Below are positions 38,545 to 48,335 of a DNA stretch of 64,000 nucleotides, one piece after another (position 1 is the first letter of the stretch; the number at the start of each line of letters is the position of its first letter). Origin of the DNA: an uncultured Microbacterium sp. (GTDB lineage: Bacteria > Actinomycetota > Actinomycetes > Actinomycetales > Microbacteriaceae). The notes beneath the pieces are model-generated. The model saw only the letters and a program-made list of their open reading frames with translations, was not told where the DNA came from and made no database searches. The translations under genes and the position numbers were made by a program. The stretch is from the NCBI RefSeq assembly GCF_900078385.1, contig NZ_FLQR01000013.1, positions 20,949 to 84,948 on the forward strand, in the 5' to 3' direction.

Positions 38545-39860
38545 CGGTCGTCGCCCAGGATCTTGCGGATCTTCTCCAGCCGCGCGGAGATGTCGCGCTC
38601 GACGCCCCGACCGGTCGGCTCGTAGTAGCGCCTGCCCTGCAGCTCGTCGGGAAGGTACTGCTGGGTGGCGACGCCGACGTCGAGGTCGTGCGGATAGACA
38701 TAGCCCTTGCCGTGCCCGAGCCGCTTCGCGCCCGGATAGTGCGCGTCGCGCAGGTGTGTCGGAACGCGGCCGAAGCCGCCGGCGCGCACGTCGGCGATCG
38801 CGGCGTTGATGGCGTTGTAGGAGGCGTTGGACTTCGCCGTGGTCGCCAGGTACGCCGTCGCCTCGGCGAGCGGGATGCGTCCCTCCGGCATCCCGATGAA
38901 GGCGACCGCGTCGGCGGCCGCGACCGCGATCTGCAGCGCCTGCGGATCGGCGAGGCCGATGTCCTCGGCGGCGGAGATGACGAGCCGGCGCGCGATGAAG
39001 CGCGGGTCCTCCCCCGCCTCGATCATGCGGGCCAGGTAGTGCATCGCGGCATCGACGTCGGACCCCCGGATGGACTTGATGAACGCGCTGATGACGTCGT
39101 AGTGCTCGTCGCCCTGCCGGTCGTAGCGCAGCAGCGCGCGGTCGACCGCCTGCGCGACGTGCTCGGCGGTGATGACGGCGGCGTCGCCCTCCGGCATGGA
39201 TGCGGCCGCCTCCAGCGCCGTGAGAGCGCGCCGGGCGTCTCCGGATGCCAGCTGGATGAGGGCCGCCCGCGCCTCCGGGGCGAGCTCGACGGCGCCGGCG
39301 AGTCCGCGCGCGTCGGCGACGGCTCGATCGATGAGGACGCCGAGGTCCGCGTCGGTGAGCGTCTGCAGGGTCAGCAGCAGGGAGCGCGACAGCAGCGGCG
39401 AGATGACCGAGAACGACGGGTTCTCCGTGGTGGCGGCGATGAGGATGACCCAGCCGTTCTCGACGCCGGGGAGCAGCGCATCCTGCTGCGCCTTCGTGAA
39501 CCGGTGGATCTCATCGAGGAAGAGGATCGTGGAGTGGCCGTACAGGTCGCGCTGGGTCATCGCCTCCTGCATCACCTCGCGGACGTCCTTCACGCCCGCC
39601 GTCACGGCGGACAGTTCGACGAAGCGCCGTCCCGAGGTGCGCGCGATCGCCTGCGCGAGCGTCGTCTTCCCGGTGCCGGGTGGGCCCCACAGGATGACGG
39701 ACACGGCACGCGACGCCGTGGCGTCGGGGTTCGCGAGCGCGACGAGCGGCGAGCCGGGCCGCAGGAGGTGCGCCTGACCGGCGACCTCGTCGAGCGAGAT
39801 GGGTCGCATCCGCACCGCGAGAGGCGTCTGCCCCTGGAAGAGCGCGGCGGGAGTGGTCAC
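38541..39860 (-). CDS. rarA: replication-associated recombination protein A
   Basis: RarA (MgsA) is a clamp-loader-like AAA+ ATPase that acts at stalled replication forks. The 439-residue protein has Walker [15 protein letters not shown] near residue 55, Walker B FLDEIHRF, sensor 1 AATTENPSF, arginine finger region SPLLSRS, and the tetramerisation domain with [28 protein letters not shown] -10 box lies six bases before the GTG start, so it appears to have a leaderless transcript, followed by two overlapping genes. Confidence 0.96.
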   Translation of the reverse strand: MTTPAALFQGQTPLAVRMRPISLDEVAGQAHLLRPGSPLVALANPDATASRAVSVILWGPPGTGKTTLAQAIARTSGRRFVELSAVTAGVKDVREVMQEAMTQRDLYGHSTILFLDEIHRFTKAQQDALLPGVENGWVILIAATTENPSFSVISPLLSRSLLLTLQTLTDADLGVLIDRAVADARGLAGAVELAPEARAALIQLASGDARRALTALEAAASMPEGDAAVITAEHVAQAVDRALLRYDRQGDEHYDVISAFIKSIRGSDVDAAMHYLARMIEAGEDPRFIARRLVISAAEDIGLADPQALQIAVAAADAVAFIGMPEGRIPLAEATAYLATTAKSNASYNAINAAIADVRAGGFGRVPTHLRDAHYPGAKRLGHGKGYVYPHDLDVGVATQQYLPDELQGRRYYEPTGRGVERDISARLEKIRKILGDDR

Positions 39861-39866
39861 TCGTCA

Positions 39867-39872
39867 AGGCTA
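39867..39872 (-). promoter_or_regulatory. -10 box of leaderless rarA promoter
   Basis: TAGCCT on the minus strand, six bases (TGACGA) before the rarA GTG. It faces the divergent -10 box at 39920. Confidence 0.6.
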
Positions 39873-39919
39873 GTCGCGCCCACCGACCGCGGCGCGTTTG
39901 GCCGCCGCCGCGCGCGCAC

Positions 39920-39925
39920 CATAGG
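39920..39925 (+). promoter_or_regulatory. -10 box of plus-strand promoter
   Basis: TAGGCT on the plus strand, 41 bases before the GTG at 39967. The same hexamer is used at the pyr operon and before the DUF349 gene. Confidence 0.5.
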
Positions 39926-39966
39926 CTTGCCCGCGCCCGGTGCAGACCGGCGGTGAGGGAGGCCAC

Positions 39967-40272
39967 GTGGCGAGCGGTGCAGGCAAGAAGGGCGACCGCG
40001 CGGCGAAGGAGCGCGCGCGGCTGTATCTCGCGCGCCAGGAGTACCACCAGGGCCTGCAGCGGCGTCGGCGCCGCGACAACCTCATCGCGGGCATCGCGGG
40101 GGGCGCGCTCATCCTCGCCGTCGTCGGCGGGCAGCTGGCGTACTACACGCTCGGCCCCGGCACCCCCGCACCCGTGCCCTCGCCGTCCGCGACACCGACG
40201 CCGACCACGGCCGTGACCCCGTCGCCCACGCCCACCGCGACCTCGACGCCGTCCCCCTCGCCCACACCCTGA
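39967..40272 (+). CDS. small membrane protein with Pro/Thr/Ser-rich tail
   Basis: A 101-residue protein. A basic N-terminal half (KKGDRAAKERARLYLARQEY, then a cluster of arginines) precedes one transmembrane helix (about 46-64, NLIAGIAGGALILAVVGGQL) and a 30-residue extracellular tail made almost only of Pro, Ser and Thr. The topology should be cytoplasmic N-terminus and exposed tail. Start chosen at GTG 39967 with GGGAGG upstream. Function unknown. The next gene begins 68 bases later with its own promoter. Confidence 0.8.
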   Translation: MASGAGKKGDRAAKERARLYLARQEYHQGLQRRRRRDNLIAGIAGGALILAVVGGQLAYYTLGPGTPAPVPSPSATPTPTTAVTPSPTPTATSTPSPSPTP

Positions 40273-40284
40273 GTTCCGCCGTAC

Positions 40285-40290
40285 TAGGCT
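40285..40290 (+). promoter_or_regulatory. -10 box before the DUF349 gene
   Basis: TAGGCT on the plus strand, 50 bases before the GTG at 40341. A small GCGGC/GCCGC hairpin lies between box and start. Confidence 0.45.
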
Positions 40291-40340
40291 GTGAGCCGAC
40301 CGAACCCCCATGCGGCGTATGCCGCGACGAGGTGCATCCT

Positions 40341-42035
40341 GTGACTTCCGCCACACATCCCGAGCCCGCCGACAACGCCGCCGAGGACTCGGAGCCGACC
40401 GCTCCCGAGTCTGCGGAGACCGTCGAGCCCTCCTCCGCCGAGGACCTTCCCGCCGCCGAGCTGGACGCTGACCCCGAACCTGCCGTCGACGCTGAGCCTG
40501 CCGTCGACGCTGAGCCGACCGTGGACGCCGAGCCGGCCGTGGATGCCGAGCCTGCGGTGGACGCCGAGCCTGCGGTGGACGCCGAGCCTGCGGTGGACGC
40601 CGAGCCTGCGGTGGACGCCGAGCCTGCCGTTGACGCCGAGCCTGCCGTTGACGCCGAACCCGCCGCGGAGTCCGAGCCCGCGGCATCCCCCGCCCCTGTC
40701 CCGGCCAAGCCGACTCCGGGCCGTTTCCCGCTGCCGGGCAAGCCCGCCAAGCCGGCCATGCCCGTCAAGCCCACCGCGCAGCCGGTCGTCGCCTCCGAGC
40801 CCGTGGCCGACGCCGCGGACTGGGGTCGCGTCGACGAGGACGGCACGGTCTCGGTGCGCGAGGGCGACGAGTGGCGCGTCGTGGGCCAGTATCCCGACGG
40901 CACGCCCGACGAGGCGCTCGCCTACTTCCAGCGCAAGTACGCCGATCTCGTCAGCGAGGTGAGCCTCCTCGAGGTGCGTCACCGTCGCGGCGGCGCGTCG
41001 GCATCCGATCTTCGGTCGACGGCCAAGACCGTGCGCGAGCGCGTGACGGGCGCGATGGCGGTCGGCGACCTGGCTGCCCTGGAAGCGCGCCTGGACACCC
41101 TGGAGTCGACGCTCTCCGAGGCGACCGCCGAGGAGCAGCAGGCGCAGCGCGCCGCCGTGGACGCCGCGATCGTCGAGCGCACGCAGCTGGTCGAGTCGAT
41201 CGAGGAGATCGCCGGGCGCGACCCCAAGTCGATCCAGTGGAAGCAGGTGACGGCCGACGTCACCGCGCTCTTCGAGCGCTGGCAGGCACACCAGGCCACC
41301 GGCCCCCGTCTGCCGAAGGCGGCGGGGCAGCAGCTGTGGAAGCGATTCCGCGACGCGCGCGCCGTGGTCGACAAGCACCGTCGCGAGTTCTACGCGGGCC
41401 TCGACGAGCAGCACAAGTCGGCACGCGACGCGAAGTCGCGCCTCGTCGAGAAGGCCGAGGCCCTCGCCAGCAAGGGCGAGGACGGCATCACCGCCTACCG
41501 GTCGCTCCTGGACGAGTGGAAGAACTCCGGCCGCGCCGGCAAGAAGGCCGACGACGCCCTGTGGGCGCGGTTCAAGGCCGCCGGTGACGCTCTGTACGGT
41601 GCGCGAGCCGAGCGCGAGCAGGCGGATGCCGAGGAGTCCAAGGAGAAGATCGACGCCAAGCGCGCTCTCCTGACCGAGGCCGCCGCGGTCCCCAAGGAGA
41701 AGGACGCCGCCAAGGCGCGCTCGCTCCTGACGGCCATCCAGCGCCGGTGGGACGACATCGGCCGCATCTTCCCGCGGGAGGCGGAGCGGAGCCTGGACGA
41801 CGAGCTGCGCAAGATCGAGCAGGGCGTCAAGGCACGCGAAGACGCCGAGTGGAAGAACAACAACCCGGAGACCAAGGCGCGCCAGAACGACATGACGCAG
41901 CAGCTCCGCGACGCGATCGCGAAGCTCGAGGCGGATGTCGCCGCGGCCGAGAAGACGAAGGACAAGCGCGCGATCGCGGCGGCCGAGGACGCCCTCGCGG
42001 CGCGCAAGGCGTGGCTCTCCGCCCTCGGCGGCTGA
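40341..42035 (+). CDS. DUF349 coiled-coil protein with acidic tandem repeat
   Basis: A 564-residue soluble protein. Residues 1-110 are disordered and acidic, with ten perfect or near-perfect six-residue repeats (EPAVDA). A proline/lysine linker follows, then about 430 residues of alpha-helical, charged DUF349 repeats (for example FERWQAHQATGPR, WKNSGRAGKKADDALWARFK and IQRRWDDIGRIFPREA). DUF349 proteins are found across actinobacteria; their function is unsettled. The GTG at 40341 is preferred because GAGGTG sits 7-12 bases upstream; a GTG at 40332 is the alternative. Confidence 0.92.
   Translation: MTSATHPEPADNAAEDSEPTAPESAETVEPSSAEDLPAAELDADPEPAVDAEPAVDAEPTVDAEPAVDAEPAVDAEPAVDAEPAVDAEPAVDAEPAVDAEPAVDAEPAAESEPAASPAPVPAKPTPGRFPLPGKPAKPAMPVKPTAQPVVASEPVADAADWGRVDEDGTVSVREGDEWRVVGQYPDGTPDEALAYFQRKYADLVSEVSLLEVRHRRGGASASDLRSTAKTVRERVTGAMAVGDLAALEARLDTLESTLSEATAEEQQAQRAAVDAAIVERTQLVESIEEIAGRDPKSIQWKQVTADVTALFERWQAHQATGPRLPKAAGQQLWKRFRDARAVVDKHRREFYAGLDEQHKSARDAKSRLVEKAEALASKGEDGITAYRSLLDEWKNSGRAGKKADDALWARFKAAGDALYGARAEREQADAEESKEKIDAKRALLTEAAAVPKEKDAAKARSLLTAIQRRWDDIGRIFPREAERSLDDELRKIEQGVKAREDAEWKNNNPETKARQNDMTQQLRDAIAKLEADVAAAEKTKDKRAIAAAEDALAARKAWLSALGG
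40476..40655 (+). repeat. ten 18-base tandem repeats (EPAVDA) in the DUF349 gene
   Basis: Ten in-frame 18-base units encode EP(A/T)VDA. Units 5-8 are identical (codons for Glu-Pro-Ala-Val-Asp-Ala), and units 9-10 are identical to each other, showing recent duplication. The copy number is likely to vary between strains. Confidence 0.95.
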
Positions 42036-42051
42036 CACCCACCGTCTCCTC

Positions 42052-42089
42052 CCCCGACCTGCGCGCCGCGACCTCTCCACAGGTCGGGG
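42052..42089 (+). terminator. hairpin after the DUF349 gene
   Basis: CCCCGACCTG and CAGGTCGGGG pair perfectly around an 18-base loop, 16 bases after the stop. There is no T-run and the loop is large, so the terminator function is tentative. Confidence 0.4.
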
Positions 42090-42132
42090 CGCGGGGCGGC
42101 CTCGGGCCGTCCTCATCCGGCACACTGCCGTG

Positions 42133-42708
42133 ATGTGGCCGTTCCTCTACTACGCGGGCGATCGGCTTTCGACGGCCGAACTGACGGCGGCGCGCCTGGA
42201 CGGTGACCTCGTCGAGATCGGCGAGGCGTTCATGCCCGCCGACGCCGTCGAGACGCGCGAGCTCCGCGCCGGCGCCCTGCGCGCACTGGTGGGTGACACC
42301 GTCGCGGTCACCCGGGTGTCGGCGGCGTGGGTGCACGGCGCCGTCGCCGACCCGCCGATGCGGCACTGCGTGCAGCGCCGCTCCGCGCGCCGCATCGCGG
42401 CGGTCATCGACGCACGTCTCGACTACCGCGACCTCCAGCTGCCGCCGCCCGACGTCATGATGATCTCCGGCGTGGCCGTCACGACTCCGGTCCGGACACT
42501 CGTCGATCTCGTGCGTGATCTCGTCGGCCGACCGGATGCCGATCCGTCAGCGGTCGACGCACTGTGCGCGTGGCAGCCGGCTCTCGTTCCCGGCGCGGTG
42601 GCCTGGCTCGAGTGCTCCGGGCCGGTGCACTTCAAGCGTCCCGCGCTCGCCTACCTGCGCGAACGGATCACGACCCCTCAGGAGGACGTGACGCGGTACA
42701 CGTCGTAG
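42133..42708 (+). CDS. AbiEi-antitoxin-like protein (orphan)
   Basis: A 191-residue protein. The segment [10 protein letters not shown] and the later [20 protein letters not shown] resemble the C-terminal part of AbiEi-type antitoxin/regulator proteins common in Microbacteriaceae, but the N-terminal winged helix is not clear. No AbiEii nucleotidyltransferase toxin gene is adjacent, so if it is of this family it is an orphan. Its last 31 bases overlap the 3' end of rel on the other strand. Alternative: an unrelated protein of unknown function. Confidence 0.7.
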   Translation: MWPFLYYAGDRLSTAELTAARLDGDLVEIGEAFMPADAVETRELRAGALRALVGDTVAVTRVSAAWVHGAVADPPMRHCVQRRSARRIAAVIDARLDYRDLQLPPPDVMMISGVAVTTPVRTLVDLVRDLVGRPDADPSAVDALCAWQPALVPGAVAWLECSGPVHFKRPALAYLRERITTPQEDVTRYTS

Positions 42709-44945
42709 ACGGCGTCGATGCGCCGGACGGCGTTGAGCACGCGGTCCAGGTGCACGGTGTCGCCCATCTCGAAGACGAATCGGCTCAGCGCGAGACGGTC
42801 GTTCGTGGTCGACACGGTCGCCGACAGGATGTTGACGTGGTGTTCGCTCAGCACCCGCGTCACGTCGCTGAGGAGTCCGGCGCGGTCCAGCGCCTCGACC
42901 TGGATCTGCACGAGGAACACGCTCTTGCTCGTCGGGGCCCACTCGACCTCGATCATCCGCTCGGCGTCGGCCGTCAGGGACTTGACGTTCGTGCAGTCGG
43001 CGCGGTGCACCGACACGCCGCTGCCGCGGGTCACGAAGCCGACGATGGCATCGCCCGGGACGGGCGTGCAGCACTTCGCGAGCTTCACGAGGATGTCGCC
43101 GGCGCCGCGCACGAGCACGCCGGAGTCGCCCCCTCGCGGGGCGCGTGCGCGGCCGGTGGCGGGGAGGTCGACCGCGCCCGTCGAGGTGTCCTCCTCGGCG
43201 CCGATGAGGGCCGTGACCTTCTCGATGACCGACTGCGTCGAGACGTGGCCCTCGCCCACGGCCGCGTACAGGGCGGTGACGTCCTCGTAGCGCAGCTGGT
43301 GGGCGACCTCGGAGAACGAGTCCTGGTTCATGAGGCGCTGCAGCGGCATGTTCTGCCGGCGCATGGCACGGGCGATGGCGTCCTTACCCTGCTCGATGGC
43401 CTCTTCGCGCCGCTCCTTCGTGAACCAGCCGCGGATCTTGTTGCGCGCGCGTGTGCTCTTGACGAAGCTCAGCCAGTCCTGGCTGGGGCCGGCGTCGGGA
43501 TTCTTCGAGGTGAAGACCTCCACGACGTCGCCGCTCTGCAGCTCCGACTCCAGCGGCACGAGCCGGCCGTTGACCTTAGAGCCCATCGTGCGGTGACCGA
43601 CCTCGGTGTGCACGGCGTAGGCGAAGTCGACGGGGGTCGCACCGGCGGGAAGGCCGATCACCCGCCCCTTCGGAGTGAAGACGTAGACCTCCTTGGCGCC
43701 GATCTCGAACCGCAGCGAGTCGAGGAACTCCCCCGGGTCGGCCGTCTCGGCCTGCCAGTCGGAGATGTGCGCGAGCCAGGCCATGTCGGCGTTCTCGGAC
43801 TTCGAGTCCGTCTTGCCGCCGTTGACGCGCTCCTTGTACTTCCAGTGCGCCGCGACACCGTACTCGGCCTGCTGGTGCATCTCGTTCGTGCGGATCTGGA
43901 TCTCGACCGTGCGGCCGCCTGGACCGATGACGGTCGTGTGCAGCGACTGGTAGAGGTTGAACTTCGGGGTCGCGATGTAGTCCTTGAACCGGCCGGGCAG
44001 CGGCGTCCACCGCGCATGGATGGCACCGAGGACGGCGTAGCAGTCGCGGACGGAGTTCACGAGCACGCGGATGCCGATGAGGTCGTAGATGTCGTCGAAC
44101 TCGCGGCCGCGCACGACCATCTTCTGGTACACCGAGTACAGCTGCTTCGGGCGTCCCATGACGCGGCCTCGGATGCGCAGTTCGCGGAGGTCCGCCTCGA
44201 CGGCCTCGATCACGGTGTGGACGTACTGCTCGCGCTGCGGTGTCCGCTGCTTGACGAGGCTGTCGATCTCGGCGTACAGCTTCGAGTGCAGCACGGCGAA
44301 GGAGAGGTCCTCGAGCTCGCTCTTGATGGCCTGGATGCCGAGTCGGTGGGCCAGCGGTGCGTAGATCTCGAGTGTCTCGGTGGCCTTGCGCGCCGCCTTC
44401 TCCGGCGGCACGAAGCCCCAGGTGCGCGCATTGTGCAGGCGGTCGGCGAGCTTGATCAGCAGGACGCGGATGTCCTTCGACATCGCGACGATCATCTTGC
44501 GGACCGTCTCGGCCTGGGTCGCGTCGCCGTACTTGACCTTGTCGAGCTTCGTGACGCCGTCCACGAGCATCGCGACCTCGTCGCCGAAGTCGGCGGTCAG
44601 CTGGTCGAGGCGGTAGTCGGTGTCTTCGACGGTGTCGTGCAGCAGCGCCGCGGCGATGGCCCGCGGCCCCAGCCCGAGCTCGGCGAGGATCTGTGCGACC
44701 GCGAGCGGATGCGTGATGTACGGCTCGCCGCTCTGGCGCTTCTGGGTCGCGTGTGCGCGCGCGGCGACCTTGTAGGCACGGTCGATGATCGAGAGGTCGC
44801 CCTTGGGGTGGTGCGTGCGCACCGTGCGGACGAGCAGTTCGACGCCGTCGCGCGAGGGAGCGCGGGAGAAGATACGGGGAACGAGGCGGCGCAGCGAGGA
44901 GCTCTGTCCGGGCGTCTGCGTGGACGCAGGAACGGGCTCCGCCAT
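42678..44945 (-). CDS. rel: bifunctional (p)ppGpp synthetase/hydrolase
   Basis: Rel makes and degrades (p)ppGpp in the stringent response. The 755-residue protein has the HD hydrolase domain ([21 protein letters not shown]), the synthetase domain with [13 protein letters not shown] and [12 protein letters not shown], the TGS domain ([14 protein letters not shown], with [15 protein letters not shown]), a zinc-finger-like CCTPVPGD, and a C-terminal ACT domain. Both activities look intact. GGAGGTG precedes the ATG at 44945. It follows secF by 103 bases and has its own TAGAAT promoter. Confidence 0.97.
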   Translation of the reverse strand: MAEPVPASTQTPGQSSSLRRLVPRIFSRAPSRDGVELLVRTVRTHHPKGDLSIIDRAYKVAARAHATQKRQSGEPYITHPLAVAQILAELGLGPRAIAAALLHDTVEDTDYRLDQLTADFGDEVAMLVDGVTKLDKVKYGDATQAETVRKMIVAMSKDIRVLLIKLADRLHNARTWGFVPPEKAARKATETLEIYAPLAHRLGIQAIKSELEDLSFAVLHSKLYAEIDSLVKQRTPQREQYVHTVIEAVEADLRELRIRGRVMGRPKQLYSVYQKMVVRGREFDDIYDLIGIRVLVNSVRDCYAVLGAIHARWTPLPGRFKDYIATPKFNLYQSLHTTVIGPGGRTVEIQIRTNEMHQQAEYGVAAHWKYKERVNGGKTDSKSENADMAWLAHISDWQAETADPGEFLDSLRFEIGAKEVYVFTPKGRVIGLPAGATPVDFAYAVHTEVGHRTMGSKVNGRLVPLESELQSGDVVEVFTSKNPDAGPSQDWLSFVKSTRARNKIRGWFTKERREEAIEQGKDAIARAMRRQNMPLQRLMNQDSFSEVAHQLRYEDVTALYAAVGEGHVSTQSVIEKVTALIGAEEDTSTGAVDLPATGRARAPRGGDSGVLVRGAGDILVKLAKCCTPVPGDAIVGFVTRGSGVSVHRADCTNVKSLTADAERMIEVEWAPTSKSVFLVQIQVEALDRAGLLSDVTRVLSEHHVNILSATVSTTNDRLALSRFVFEMGDTVHLDRVLNAVRRIDAVYDVYRVTSS

Positions 44946-45019
44946 CCGCTCACCTCCGCCTGTGGACCGCCTGTGCAGGTTGCTCGTGCCTCACGGAACG
45001 CTCCGTGACGCACGCCTCG

Positions 45020-45025
45020 ATTCTA
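45020..45025 (-). promoter_or_regulatory. -10 box of rel promoter and leader hairpin
   Basis: TAGAAT on the minus strand, 74 bases before the rel ATG. The predicted leader starts near 45013 and immediately contains a perfect seven-base hairpin (TCACGGA / TCCGTGA, 44991-45008, loop of four). Confidence 0.55.
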
Positions 45026-45048
45026 CGCCCGCCCGGAACGCCGCAGAT

Positions 45049-46038
45049 TCACGCGGACGCGAGTGCGCGCTCGCGCGACTCGATGAGGCGCGCGTCGCGC
45101 GTCTTCAGGCCCGACTCGCCCTCACGCAGCAGCGAGTACAGCGGCGCGGCAACGAACAGCGTCGAGTAGGCCGCGACGATCGTTCCGACGAAGATCGACA
45201 GCGAGATGTCGGTGAGCGTCTGCGCGCCGAGCCACAGGGCGCCGATGAAGAGGATCGCGCCCGTGGGCAGCGCCGCGACGACCGTCGTGTTGATCGACCG
45301 GATGAGGGTCTGGTTGACGGCGAGGTTCACCGATTCGGCGAACGTGCGGGCGGAGCCCTCACCGTCCTCCTGCGTATTCTCGCGGATCTTGTCGAACACG
45401 ACCGTGGTGTCGTACAGCGAGTAGGAGAGGATCGTCAGGAACCCGATCACCGCCGCCGGCGAGATCTCGAAGCCGAAGAGCGCGTAGACGCCCACCGTGA
45501 TCACGAGCACGTCGACGAGACCGATGATGGCCGCGACAGACATCTTCCAGGTGCGGAAGTAGATCGCCAGGATCAGGAAGGTCAGGGCGAGGAAGATCGC
45601 GAGGCCCCACAGCGACTGCCGCGTCACGTCGGCGCCCCAGCTGGGACCGATGAAGGACGAGCTCACGTCGTCCGTCGACACGTCGAAGGCCTCGGCGAGG
45701 GCCGTCGTCACATCGCGGGTCTCGGCATCCGTCATCTGGTCGGTCTGCACGCGGATCGTGTCTTCGCCGATCGTCGTGACCTTCGTCGCGGCGCCGTCGA
45801 CGACCGTCTGGACGGCCGCGGTCGCGGCGGTCTGATCGGGGGACGCCACGTTGCTGACGGTGAACTGCGAGCCGCCGGTGAACTCGATGGAGAACTGGAT
45901 GGGGCGCAGGAGCGGGACGAGGGCCGCGCCGATGACCAGGACGGCCGCGATGATGAACCACAGGCGCCGCTTGCCGACGAACGGGAAGGACGTCTTGCCG
46001 GTGTAGAGGTCGTTGCCGAGATCGTTCATGGAGCGCAT
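45049..46038 (-). CDS. secF: protein translocase subunit SecF
   Basis: SecF with SecD and YajC uses the proton gradient to help export through SecYEG. The 329-residue protein has six predicted membrane helices and one large periplasmic-type loop (about 55-140). The conserved EFTGGSQF follows the first helix, and the D5 region SYSLYDTTVVFDKIREN is intact near residue 205. The ATG at 46038 overlaps the secD stop by four bases. Confidence 0.96.
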   Translation of the reverse strand: MRSMNDLGNDLYTGKTSFPFVGKRRLWFIIAAVLVIGAALVPLLRPIQFSIEFTGGSQFTVSNVASPDQTAATAAVQTVVDGAATKVTTIGEDTIRVQTDQMTDAETRDVTTALAEAFDVSTDDVSSSFIGPSWGADVTRQSLWGLAIFLALTFLILAIYFRTWKMSVAAIIGLVDVLVITVGVYALFGFEISPAAVIGFLTILSYSLYDTTVVFDKIRENTQEDGEGSARTFAESVNLAVNQTLIRSINTTVVAALPTGAILFIGALWLGAQTLTDISLSIFVGTIVAAYSTLFVAAPLYSLLREGESGLKTRDARLIESRERALASA

Positions 46039-47753
46039 CAGCGGTCCCCCTCCGTCGTCCCGCGGCTACTGGTGCCGAGTTCGGCCTGCTTGCGCTCGGC
46101 GATGGTCTGGCGACGCTCGGCTTCGCCCCGCGAACGACCGGTGCGCCGGGCGGCTCCCTTCGCCGAAGCGGCGGCGGCGGGCGCTCGGAACTGCGCACGG
46201 CCGCGGTACACCGCACCGAGCGCCTCCGGGTCGAGACCGGACAGCGGGTGACCGCTGCCGAAGAACCGTGTGCGCGCGAGCAGCTGCATGACGGGATGTG
46301 TGAAGAGGATGAAGATCGCGATGTCGATGACCGTCGTGAGTCCGAGGGTGAACGCGAAGCCCTTCACGGTGGCGTCGGCGAGGATGTAGAGCACGACGGC
46401 GGCCAGGACGTTGATCGACTTCGAGATGTAGATGGTGCGCTTGGCGCGCCCCCAGCCGTCCTCGACGGCGCCCGTGATCGACTTGCCGTCGCGCAGCTCG
46501 TCGCGGATGCGCTCGAAGTACACGATGAACGAGTCGGCCGTGAAGCCGATCGTCACGATGAGGCCCGCGACGCCGGCGAGCGAGAGCCGGAAGCCCATGC
46601 GCCAGGCGAGGATGCACAGCGCGATGTAGGTGAGGACACCCATGACCGCGAGCGACGCGATGATGACGAACCCGAGCGCGCGGTAGACGATCAGCGAGTA
46701 GATGGCGACGAGCGCGAGGCCTATGAGACCGGCGATGAGGCCGATCTGCAGCTGCTGGGAGCCGAGGGTCGCGGAGATGGAGTTGCTGCTCTGCACCTCG
46801 AAGCTCAGCGGCAGCGCACCGTACTTGAGTTGGTCGGCGAGCGTCTTGGATGATTCCTGCGTGAAGCTGCCCGTGATCTGCGGCTTCCCGTCGAGGATGA
46901 CGCCGTTCATGGAGGGTGCGGACAGCACGATGCCGTCGAGCACGAAGGCGAACTGGTTCTGCGGCGAGTCCAGGCCGTACAGACGCTGGCTGATCTGGCC
47001 GAAGATCTCGGTGCCCTCGCCGTCGAAGACGAGGTTGACCGCCCACTGACCGTTCTGCTGCACGACGCCGAACGTCGCGTTGGAGATCGACGAGCCGTCG
47101 AGCTCGACGGGACCGAGGATGTACTTGTCGGTTCCGGTCGGTCCGCACGTGATGAGCGGCTGGTCGGCGGGCTCGTTGGCCGGGTCGTTGGTCTCCGCCG
47201 CGCAGTCGTACGCGAGGAACTCCGCGAACAGGCGGTCGGTGACCCAGCTCGGGTCGCTGCCGTTGGTCGGCACGGCGGTCGGTGTCGCGGCGAGGGTCGG
47301 GTCCGGGCTCGGATACGGCGTCTCGTTGCCGTCCTCCCCGACATAGCTCGTGGCGGCGGCCCCGGTGTAGAGGACGGCGCGCAGCTGCAGCTGCGCGGAC
47401 GCCTCGATGCGATTGCGGGTCTCCTCGTCGGCCTGACCGGGGATCTGCACGACGATCTGGTTGCCCGCCTGCGTCGTGATGTCAGCCTCGCCGACTCCGG
47501 ACGCGTCGACGCGCTGACGGATGATCGAGGCCGCCTGCTCCATCTGCTCCGTCGACGGCGTGCTGCCGTCCGGCGTCTGGGCCGCCAGGATGATCTGGGT
47601 GCCGCCCTGCAGGTCGAGCGCCAGCTCCGGGGTCCACGAGCTCTTCTGGAACACGTGCACGCCGAGCGCATTGATGCCGAACAGCACCGCGGTGACGATC
47701 AGCAGCCCGGTCAGGGCGCGCCAGGCGTGGCGGACAGGGGTGGGTGTGGCCAC
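46038..47753 (-). CDS. secD: protein translocase subunit SecD
   Basis: SecD is the larger partner of SecF. The 571-residue protein starts with one helix (WRALTGLLIVTAVLFGINAL), then DLQGGTQIILA (the D1 motif), a large extracellular P1 domain, and five helices with the D4-D6 regions (GLIVTIGFTADSFIVYFERIRDE). A charged C-terminal tail of about 70 residues extends past the last helix, longer than in E. coli but common in actinobacteria. The start is GTG 47753. Confidence 0.96.
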   Translation of the reverse strand: MATPTPVRHAWRALTGLLIVTAVLFGINALGVHVFQKSSWTPELALDLQGGTQIILAAQTPDGSTPSTEQMEQAASIIRQRVDASGVGEADITTQAGNQIVVQIPGQADEETRNRIEASAQLQLRAVLYTGAAATSYVGEDGNETPYPSPDPTLAATPTAVPTNGSDPSWVTDRLFAEFLAYDCAAETNDPANEPADQPLITCGPTGTDKYILGPVELDGSSISNATFGVVQQNGQWAVNLVFDGEGTEIFGQISQRLYGLDSPQNQFAFVLDGIVLSAPSMNGVILDGKPQITGSFTQESSKTLADQLKYGALPLSFEVQSSNSISATLGSQQLQIGLIAGLIGLALVAIYSLIVYRALGFVIIASLAVMGVLTYIALCILAWRMGFRLSLAGVAGLIVTIGFTADSFIVYFERIRDELRDGKSITGAVEDGWGRAKRTIYISKSINVLAAVVLYILADATVKGFAFTLGLTTVIDIAIFILFTHPVMQLLARTRFFGSGHPLSGLDPEALGAVYRGRAQFRAPAAAASAKGAARRTGRSRGEAERRQTIAERKQAELGTSSRGTTEGDR

Positions 47754-47797
47754 GGAGGGTCAGCTTTCTTCGAGCACCGCGCGCGGGCGGTGGAGGA

Positions 47798-48256
47798 TCA
47801 GGCCTTGGGCTTGTCGTCCGCGTCGGGGACGTTGTCGCCCGCGAGCGGCGCGGCCGGAGCGGCCGGCTCTGCGTCGATCGTCTCGACGGCCGGGGCGTCC
47901 GCGAGCGTCGCGTCCTCGGCCGGCACGTCCTCGGTCGGGTCGACGACCCGGAGGATCGCCTGGCTGTGCACCTCGACCACGAAGCCGGGGGCCAGTTCGA
48001 CCTGCGCCGGCTTGGAGAGGTCTTCGCCGTCGAACTCGACGAGCGTGCCGTACAGGCCGCCCTGCAGCAGGACCTTCACGCCCGGGACCATCTGGCGCGC
48101 CTTCGTCTCCTGCTCGATCTTCGTCCGGGCCGCGCGGCGGCGCGAGCTCCAGAACATGAAGACGATGAGGACCAGCAGCATGAGCAGAAGCCCGTACTGC
48201 TGGAAGAACAGGGCGAACCCGCTCGGCTCGGTGGTCTGCGTCGTTGCGAATGTCAT
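47798..48256 (-). CDS. yajC: preprotein translocase subunit YajC
   Basis: YajC is a small accessory protein of the SecDF complex. The 152-residue protein has one N-terminal helix (GLLLMLLVLIVFMFW, residues 21-35), RRAARTKIEQ, and the conserved YajC segment VPGVKVLLQGGLYGTL with AILRVV. The C-terminal 40 residues are an acidic Ala/Asp/Pro tail. Start at ATG 48256 is chosen; an upstream GTG at 48277 would add seven residues. Confidence 0.92.
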   Translation of the reverse strand: MTFATTQTTEPSGFALFFQQYGLLLMLLVLIVFMFWSSRRRAARTKIEQETKARQMVPGVKVLLQGGLYGTLVEFDGEDLSKPAQVELAPGFVVEVHSQAILRVVDPTEDVPAEDATLADAPAVETIDAEPAAPAAPLAGDNVPDADDKPKA

Positions 48257-48335
48257 GGAGATGACGGCACCTTTCACGGTGGGCGCGGCGCAAGGGCGCA
48301 GCGAGAAGAGGATGAGCGGCGAGAGCCTTCAGCGA

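Noticed and set aside
40476..40655. Tandem repeat considered as a CRISPR array
   Set aside because: Units are 18 bases, contiguous, in frame and without spacers; they encode a peptide repeat.
44597..45013. GTG at 45013 lies six bases after the rel TAGAAT box and opens a 138-codon frame
   Set aside because: The spacing fits the leaderless pattern, but the frame is out of phase with rel, Arg/Ser/Pro-rich, and runs deep into the clearly coding rel HD domain. rel itself has a strong ribosome-binding site at 44945.
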